DNA from: CAZUVM01 sp964623885
GTDB lineage: Bacteria; Verrucomicrobiota; Verrucomicrobiia; Limisphaerales; UBA8199
NCBI GenBank assembly: GCA_964623885.1
Contig: CAZUVM010000037.1
Coordinates: forward strand, 1 to 18,275
Direction: 5' to 3'
Length of the DNA stretch: 18,275 nt
Shown piece by piece: positions 14,542-18,275 of the stretch. How positions within the stretch are numbered: position 1 is the stretch's first letter; every line of letters begins with the position of its first letter. Position numbers and translations under genes: made by a program. The notes below the pieces were generated by a model. That model searched no databases. It saw only the letters and a list, made by a program, of their open reading frames with translations, and was not told the DNA's origin.

Positions 14542-15420
14542 TTAATGAATCAGCCTTTGCTGAATGAACTCTTGAAACCAAGGCTCCGGTTCACATTGGA
14601 AGGCAAACTCCCTGCCCTTCCAGTCAAACCGCACTTCGCGCGCGTGAAGCGCATGATACGGCAGCATGAGCCGCTGGCGCTGTTCAAGAGTGAGGCGGTC
14701 CTCCACCAGCGCCATATAAAGATCCTCGTCGCCGCCGTAGAGCTTGTCACCGACAATCGGGTGACCCAAATGCGCCAGGTGAATTCGGATCTGATGCTTT
14801 CGACCCGTTTGCGGAACCACGCGTAGCACAGTGAAGGCTCGATCAGCGGGCACTAGTTCCGAGCTTTCACACCCTTTGGAAGTAACGCAGGCCTTGGTGG
14901 CCGTACGAAAGGACCCTGCTGTATCGCAGGTGTCCAACTTGTGCAGGTCGGTGCACGGCCGAACACTCTGCCAACTGGGAGGTTTTATAAAGCCTGGCTC
15001 GTTCAGCTCCGCAATTACCCAATATTCAGTCCGAGCCGGAGCACCGTCGGGTCGCACGCGATCTTTGATAGCCACGCAGCTTTGCTCATCCTTGCCCAAA
15101 GAAGCATCAATAACACCGTGCTCTTCTGAGCAGTGGCCGTGAACAATGGCCTGATACTCTTTATAGACCTGTCGAGTTTCCCAGAGCCGCCGCAAAGCGC
15201 GAGCGGTGGCGGGATCTTTTGCCACCAGAGTCACTCCGCTAGTCTCCCGGTCGAGACGGTTAACTAACTGCGGATGCGACCCGCCGCCCAGGTGGAGGCG
15301 CACACGGCTAATCAGGCTTGAGTATTCGTCGCCTTTGGTCGGGTGACAAACCAACCCCGCGGGTTTGTTGATCACGAGGAGTTCGGGATCCTCATGAATG
15401 ATTTCGAATAGCCTTTGCAC
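14542..15420 (-). CDS. RluA-family pseudouridine synthase with repeat-derived insertion
   Basis: The 292-residue enzyme converts uridine to pseudouridine in rRNA or tRNA. Motif I is NRLDRETSG (54-62) with catalytic Asp57; the usual His before Arg is Asn here. Motif II is TEY at 131-133. Motif III is TGRKHQIRIHLAHLGHPIVGDKLYG (205-229, shown in part as TGRKHQIR). No S4 domain is present. Between TEY and TGR there are 71 residues, against about 17 in E. coli RluD. The extra ~54 residues (about 141-195) are encoded by a diverged copy of the palindromic repeat seen at 362-482. The insert is Cys/Ser/Thr-rich and unlike the rest. The start is GTG 15420, the only start after an in-frame TAG, with no Shine-Dalgarno. 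Activity with the insert is unproven. Confidence 0.9.
   Translation of the reverse strand: MQRLFEIIHEDPELLVINKPAGLVCHPTKGDEYSSLISRVRLHLGGGSHPQLVNRLDRETSGVTLVAKDPATARALRRLWETRQVYKEYQAIVHGHCSEEHGVIDASLGKDEQSCVAIKDRVRPDGAPARTEYWVIAELNEPGFIKPPSWQSVRPCTDLHKLDTCDTAGSFRTATKACVTSKGCESSELVPADRAFTVLRVVPQTGRKHQIRIHLAHLGHPIVGDKLYGGDEDLYMALVEDRLTLEQRQRLMLPYHALHAREVRFDWKGREFAFQCEPEPWFQEFIQQRLIH
14839..15000 (-). repeat. Family I palindromic repeat inside the RluA gene (copy B)
   Basis: On the minus strand this segment aligns with copy A at 362-482. The block beginning at 14978 matches the block at 400-424 in 20 of 25 positions, all differences being transitions. The block GTTGGAcACCTGC... (ending near 14915) matches 440-463 in 20 of 24. 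The block AGGCCTGCGTTAC (14894-14882) matches 11 of 13. The core is 14882-14995; the limits 14839-15000 are set by where the protein departs from the RluA family. The palindromes are more decayed than in copy A, which suggests an older insertion. The frame is open throughout. Confidence 0.75.
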
Positions 15421-15576
15421 GAGACGTAGGGATTTATAATCGCGAGGGACTCGAAATACACGAAAAGATGCGTCTAAATGAGGACGCTATCACCGCTATC
15501 ACATCCCGTTTGAATAATGTTGAAATGATCTAGCATTGTTCTGCGCAGCCTTACACCCGCCAAAGCAAGGTTGAAA

Positions 15577-15600
15577 CTCGCTGAAGCGGGGCGTTAATTG
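15577..15600 (-). repeat. Short GCTTCAGCG-type repeat (family II, copy 1)
   Basis: On the plus strand this reads CTCGCTGAAGCGGGGCGTTA (15578-15597) followed by ATTG. It matches the reverse complement of 18020-18041 with two differences over the block CTCGCTGAAGCG(G/A)GG(C/T)GTTAAT. It lies just downstream of the amidohydrolase stop, the usual place for REP-like elements. The rest of the 15421-15613 gap shows a TATAAA-like box at 15433-15438 just upstream of the pseudouridine synthase start and nothing else I can identify. Confidence 0.6.
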
Positions 15601-15613
15601 CAGTGAACCAACT

Positions 15614-16705
15614 CTATGGTTTGTCCCGGAGAAGGCGCAGGGCGTTGTCGCGGTAGAGTTTTCGCAGGACCTCGTCAGGCAAGCCGAACGCGTGCAATGG
15701 CCAGTGGTATTTGTTGAACCACACCGGGTAGAAATGCTCGTCTTCCGTTTCAAGCAAACGGAACGTGACGCGATACATCTCCGGTTCGGGATTAACGTCC
15801 GTGCCATAAAGCAACCGGTCCTGGTAGCGTTCGAAGAATTTCGCAACGAACCGCGGGATGGGAGCGAGCTCGGCGTAGCGTGCGCCGATATCAGCGTAGA
15901 GATTGGGATAGCGGTCCAGCATTCCGCCCAGGCGGTTTAAGTCGGCGCAACAGTTTGCCAGGTGACACGCGATAAAAGTGGTGCGGGTATGGCGCTGGAC
16001 AGCGCGTTCGAGAGTACTGACCACCTCATCGTGGCCTAGTACGCCGGGGTCGAGGGCGACTTTCCATTTCCAACCGTTCATCAGGCCATCGTTATGTTGG
16101 TCCATCGGCTCGTACATCCACTGATCTTCGCCGACATGGATATTCACGGGCATGTGAAGGTCGGCGCATTTTTCCAGGAGGGGATCCAGGCGCGGGTCAT
16201 CAATATGCAGCCCTGTGATATCGGTGGTGGCGCCGAGGCCGCGACCTTTGTCGCTAAGTTCGCCCACACCGTTGGCGCCGGCTCGATGGCAACGTTCCAG
16301 TTCTGCGACTGCGGCCGGCCCGTATCCGGGCCGGTCAAAACCCGTGTAATCGAATCCGCACCAAATCTCGAAGCGGCCCGGGTAGCGGTGGTATTTCGCA
16401 AACACTTCATCAAATTTGCTTAGGGTATTACCCGATAGGATGATCGTTTTCTCTAGCCCAACGGCATCCATGGTCTTGACCCATCGTTCCACATCCGCAT
16501 CGGACGGCGCGTAATTGTGGGAATGCACATCGATGACGGGATATCGGGCCTTTTCGACGCGGGTTTCGGGAATGCGAAAGATGGAGCGAGGATGATAGTC
16601 CTTGAGCAGGATTTGGTCGGGGTTCGTTTGGGCCCAAGCGACGAACGCAAAAGAGGTCGCAAACGAGCAAGAAATCAAGAGTGTTCGCCCGAACGTCGAT
16701 TTCAT
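15614..16705 (-). CDS. Secreted amidohydrolase-2 family metal-dependent hydrolase
   Basis: The 363-residue protein has a signal peptide (MKSTFGRTLLISCSFATSFAFVAWAQ) and a TIM-barrel amidohydrolase-2 (PF04909-like) domain. Metal ligands in order are His61 and His63 (VIDVHSHN), His190 (NIHVGE), His248 (ACHLAN) and Asp303 (LYGTDV), which is the full set for this family. Relatives include decarboxylases (ACMSD, gamma-resorcylate) and lactonases, so hydrolysis or non-oxidative decarboxylation of an organic acid are both possible. A signal peptide is unusual for the decarboxylases but common for the Verrucomicrobial and planctomycete members. No Shine-Dalgarno precedes ATG 16705. It is divergent from the PIG-L gene and separated from the next minus-strand gene by 193 bases holding a short repeat. 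Confidence 0.9.
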   Translation of the reverse strand: MKSTFGRTLLISCSFATSFAFVAWAQTNPDQILLKDYHPRSIFRIPETRVEKARYPVIDVHSHNYAPSDADVERWVKTMDAVGLEKTIILSGNTLSKFDEVFAKYHRYPGRFEIWCGFDYTGFDRPGYGPAAVAELERCHRAGANGVGELSDKGRGLGATTDITGLHIDDPRLDPLLEKCADLHMPVNIHVGEDQWMYEPMDQHNDGLMNGWKWKVALDPGVLGHDEVVSTLERAVQRHTRTTFIACHLANCCADLNRLGGMLDRYPNLYADIGARYAELAPIPRFVAKFFERYQDRLLYGTDVNPEPEMYRVTFRLLETEDEHFYPVWFNKYHWPLHAFGLPDEVLRKLYRDNALRLLRDKP

Positions 16706-17036
16706 ATTTAGGAGTCTATGACGCTACGCGACTTCGGCCTAATGCAAAATCGCCCAATCGGTTAGTGGTCTGATTGCAATGCCAAGCAGGGACAAACGTC
16801 CTTTAACCGCGAATGATGAAATCGGGGACCCTGGAGACGGCGTCGCTACCAATTCGCGTTCATTCGAAGTAAAAACTCGGTTGCCCTGACACATTCTTTT
16901 TTTTCTGAAACTATTCTTTTGACAATACGAGATTGATCGTGCGATAAAAAAATACGCACCTTGCCTGAGACTGGCAGAGGTCAGGTTTTCCCCGGCAAGG
17001 CTCGCGGTTTGCGGCTGCTCGAAACATCTCACACCG
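16706..17036. other. Divergent intergenic region, amidohydrolase / PIG-L
   Basis: No gene is supported in these 331 bases. On the PIG-L side are a run of eight T's (about 16907-16914), a promoter-like pair (16919-16948) and then a leader dyad: CCTTGCC (16959-16965) pairs with GGCAAGG (16994-17000), and CCTGA (16964-16968) can pair with TCAGG (16981-16985) inside it. I could not identify a convincing promoter for the amidohydrolase on the minus strand. Confidence 0.5.
16919..16948 (+). promoter_or_regulatory. Candidate sigma-70 promoter of the PIG-L gene
   Basis: A perfect TTGACA (16919-16924) is followed after 18 bases by GATAAA (16943-16948), matching 4 of 6 positions of TATAAT. It is preceded by a T-rich tract that could act like an UP element. 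The leader to the ATG at 17037 would be about 80 bases and would begin close to the dyad at 16959-17000. Confidence 0.45.
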
Positions 17037-17837
17037 ATGCCTGAGAAAGTTGCGATTGCCATTGGCGCCCACCCGGACGATATCGAGTTCTACATGGCCG
17101 GCACGCTATTGCTGCTGCGCAAGGCCGGATACGAAACGCATTACCTGACTCTGGCCAGCGGCAATTGCGGCGGGAGCGAGTACAACGGTTCAGCCACTCG
17201 CTCGATTCGGAACACGGAAGCGCGCGCGGCGGCAAAAATCCTCGGCGCAGAATTCCATCCGTGCCTGACCGATGACCTGGAGATCCTTTACAACCTGGAG
17301 CTGCTGCGCGGCTTGGCGGCAATTATCCGTGAGGTAAAGCCCACAGTGGTGCTGACGCACTCGCCGCAGGATTATATGGAGGATCACATGGCCACGAGCC
17401 GCCTGGCCGTTTCTGCAGCCTTTGCGCGGGGCATGCCGAATTTCAAAACGATGCCGGCTCGGGCACCTTTGGGAAACGGGGTCACGGTATACCATTCGAT
17501 GCCCCACGGATTACGCGATGGCCTGAGACGGCGCGTTGCGCCTGGGGCATTCGTCAATACCGCGAGCACGCATAAAACCAAACGCGAAGCACTATCAGCG
17601 CACAAAAGCCAGCAGTCCTGGCTGGACCGAAGCCAGGGACTGAACTGCTACCTATTGGCAATGGAAGACATGGCGCTGGAGGTAGGTCGCATGTCCAAAC
17701 GGTTTAAACTCGCCGAAGGCTGGCGACGACACCTGCACCTGGGATTTTGCAAGGCGGAGGCAGATCCGATGCGGGAAGCGTTGGGCAGGAATTATCTGGT
17801 GAACAAGGCGTTCGAGGAAGAACTCGAGGGAGTTTAG
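17037..17837 (+). CDS. PIG-L (LmbE-like) family deacetylase
   Basis: This 266-residue zinc enzyme removes N-acetyl groups from sugar derivatives in characterised relatives (MshB, BshB, PIG-L). The zinc/catalytic motif AHPDD is at 11-15, and the second ligand motif THSPQDYMEDH at 107-117 supplies His117. The segment ASGNCGGSEY (40-49) is a variant of the family's substrate loop. The C-terminal half (from about 135) contains the stretch AEGWRRHLHLGFC, which I recall from a planctomycete/Verrucomicrobial subgroup. There is no signal peptide, so it is cytoplasmic. ATG 17037 has no strong Shine-Dalgarno. Whether it acts in a low-molecular-weight thiol pathway or on another amino sugar cannot be told; no partner genes are present. 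Confidence 0.93.
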   Translation: MPEKVAIAIGAHPDDIEFYMAGTLLLLRKAGYETHYLTLASGNCGGSEYNGSATRSIRNTEARAAAKILGAEFHPCLTDDLEILYNLELLRGLAAIIREVKPTVVLTHSPQDYMEDHMATSRLAVSAAFARGMPNFKTMPARAPLGNGVTVYHSMPHGLRDGLRRRVAPGAFVNTASTHKTKREALSAHKSQQSWLDRSQGLNCYLLAMEDMALEVGRMSKRFKLAEGWRRHLHLGFCKAEADPMREALGRNYLVNKAFEEELEGV

Positions 17838-17844
17838 CGAGATC

Positions 17845-17896
17845 GGATTAGTGGATTAATGGATTGGTGGATTAATGGAGTTCGGAATTTCGGAAT
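17845..17896. repeat. Octamer tandem repeats
   Basis: Four and a half copies of the octamer GGATTRRT run from 17845 to 17880 (GGATTAGT, GGATTAAT, GGATTGGT, GGATTAAT, GGAG). They are followed at once by two copies of TTCGGAAT (17881-17896). The array lies eight bases after the PIG-L stop. It is a simple short tandem repeat, likely prone to copy-number change. Confidence 0.8.
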
Positions 17897-18019
17897 GTGT
17901 AGGCCTGCACTTTCTTACTCATACATTGAACTGAGGATCGAGCATTTTCATCTCGCATTGAAGAGCCGGGCAGAAGGAATGGAGACTTCCGACGGGCACG
18001 TTGATCGCGTGTGCTCTCA

Positions 18020-18150
18020 TTAACACCTCGCTTCAGCGAGGTGGGGATCACGCCGCGAGAATAGGTAACCGTTTTAACGGTTTAACTGTGGCAAAAACCG
18101 CTGAAACGGTTGCCTCTCCACCTCGGCCGCTAATCACCCCGCTTCAGCGC
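18020..18150. repeat. Composite palindromic repeat block (family II, copies 2 and 3)
   Basis: The block contains a perfect 20-base palindrome-like hairpin, CACCTCGCTTCAGCGAGGTG (18024-18043, 9-bp stem). Next come two related 16-mers, AACCGTTTTAACGGTT (18067-18082) and AACCGCTGAAACGGTT (18096-18111), identical at 13 of 16 positions. A second CACCCCGCTTCAGCG unit follows (18136-18150) whose right arm is lost. The outer GCTTCAGCG units thus flank two AACCG...CGGTT units. It encodes no protein and resembles REP/BIME-type extragenic mosaics. The remaining 17897-18019 stretch shows no gene or structure that I can support. Confidence 0.75.
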
Positions 18151-18157
18151 ATACGCG

Positions 18158-18275
18158 TCAACCTAAGAGGCACGATTTAGCTGCGAGCAATTCGTAAAAA
18201 TTTTTGCGATCTTTCCTGGTTTCATAGAAGAGATGGTGCCGCAGGTGCCACTCCAACCACTTGGCCATAGAAATC
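18158..18275 (-). CDS. Unrecognised reading frame, C-terminal end only
   Basis: On the minus strand a frame enters from the window's right edge and stays open for 38 codons to a TGA at 18158-18160. The residues are basic and aromatic (KWLEWHLRHHLFYETRKDRKNFYELLA). An ATG at 18266-18268 is in frame, so it could be a tiny gene, but the end of a longer gene is more likely. I recognise no family. The stop falls beside the palindromic block, which may have truncated the original gene. Confidence 0.35.
   Translation of the reverse strand, partial: ISMAKWLEWHLRHHLFYETRKDRKNFYELLAAKSCLLG

Noticed and set aside
18020..18150. Possible CRISPR-like array
   Set aside because: Repeat units are short, of two kinds, unevenly spaced and self-palindromic; there are no uniform spacers and no cas gene.

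Overview
The window looks like a chromosomal stretch from a Verrucomicrobiota bacterium, probably a soil or freshwater member near the Pedosphaera/Limisphaerales group. This placement is inference. It rests on a tandem-repeat secreted protein of the Gloeobacter/Verrucomicrobia (GloVer, TIGR03803) type, several signal-peptide proteins ending in short aromatic/basic tails such as YRVVLLP and MRVAEYP, moderately high GC, weak or absent Shine-Dalgarno sequences on many genes, and mosaic palindromic repeats. I saw no tRNA, rRNA, CRISPR array, transposase or phage gene.

Left part (1-3712, + strand): the 3' end of an FG-GAP/VCBS protein, a 121-bp palindromic repeat, a secreted FG-GAP/VCBS protein, and a two-gene ABC exporter (ATPase and ABC-2 permease). 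The last three genes overlap at their junctions and look like one transcript. Next comes a convergent alpha/beta hydrolase (-). Middle part (4842-9947): a GloVer-repeat secreted protein, a secreted protein of unknown function with a possible amidotransferase-like core, a convergent secreted beta-propeller protein, and a DoxX-like membrane protein with an inverted repeat in its leader.

Right part: a closely spaced minus-strand run (15420 down to 9944) encodes an RluA-type pseudouridine synthase, a zinc alcohol dehydrogenase, a secreted coiled-coil/TPR protein, a YjbQ-family protein and a secreted dienelactone-hydrolase-like enzyme. The functions do not form an obvious pathway. Beyond it lie a secreted amidohydrolase (-) and a divergent PIG-L deacetylase (+), then a repeat-rich stretch of about 320 bp and the end of an unrecognised minus-strand reading frame.

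The most notable observation is that the palindromic repeat between the FG-GAP genes has a diverged relative inside the pseudouridine synthase gene. There it accounts for an insertion of about 54 residues that keeps the frame open, just before the conserved TGRKHQIR motif. This resembles the protein-invading palindromic elements known from Rickettsia. A second short repeat family, built on GCTTCAGCG, occurs at 15577-15600 and twice at 18020-18150.
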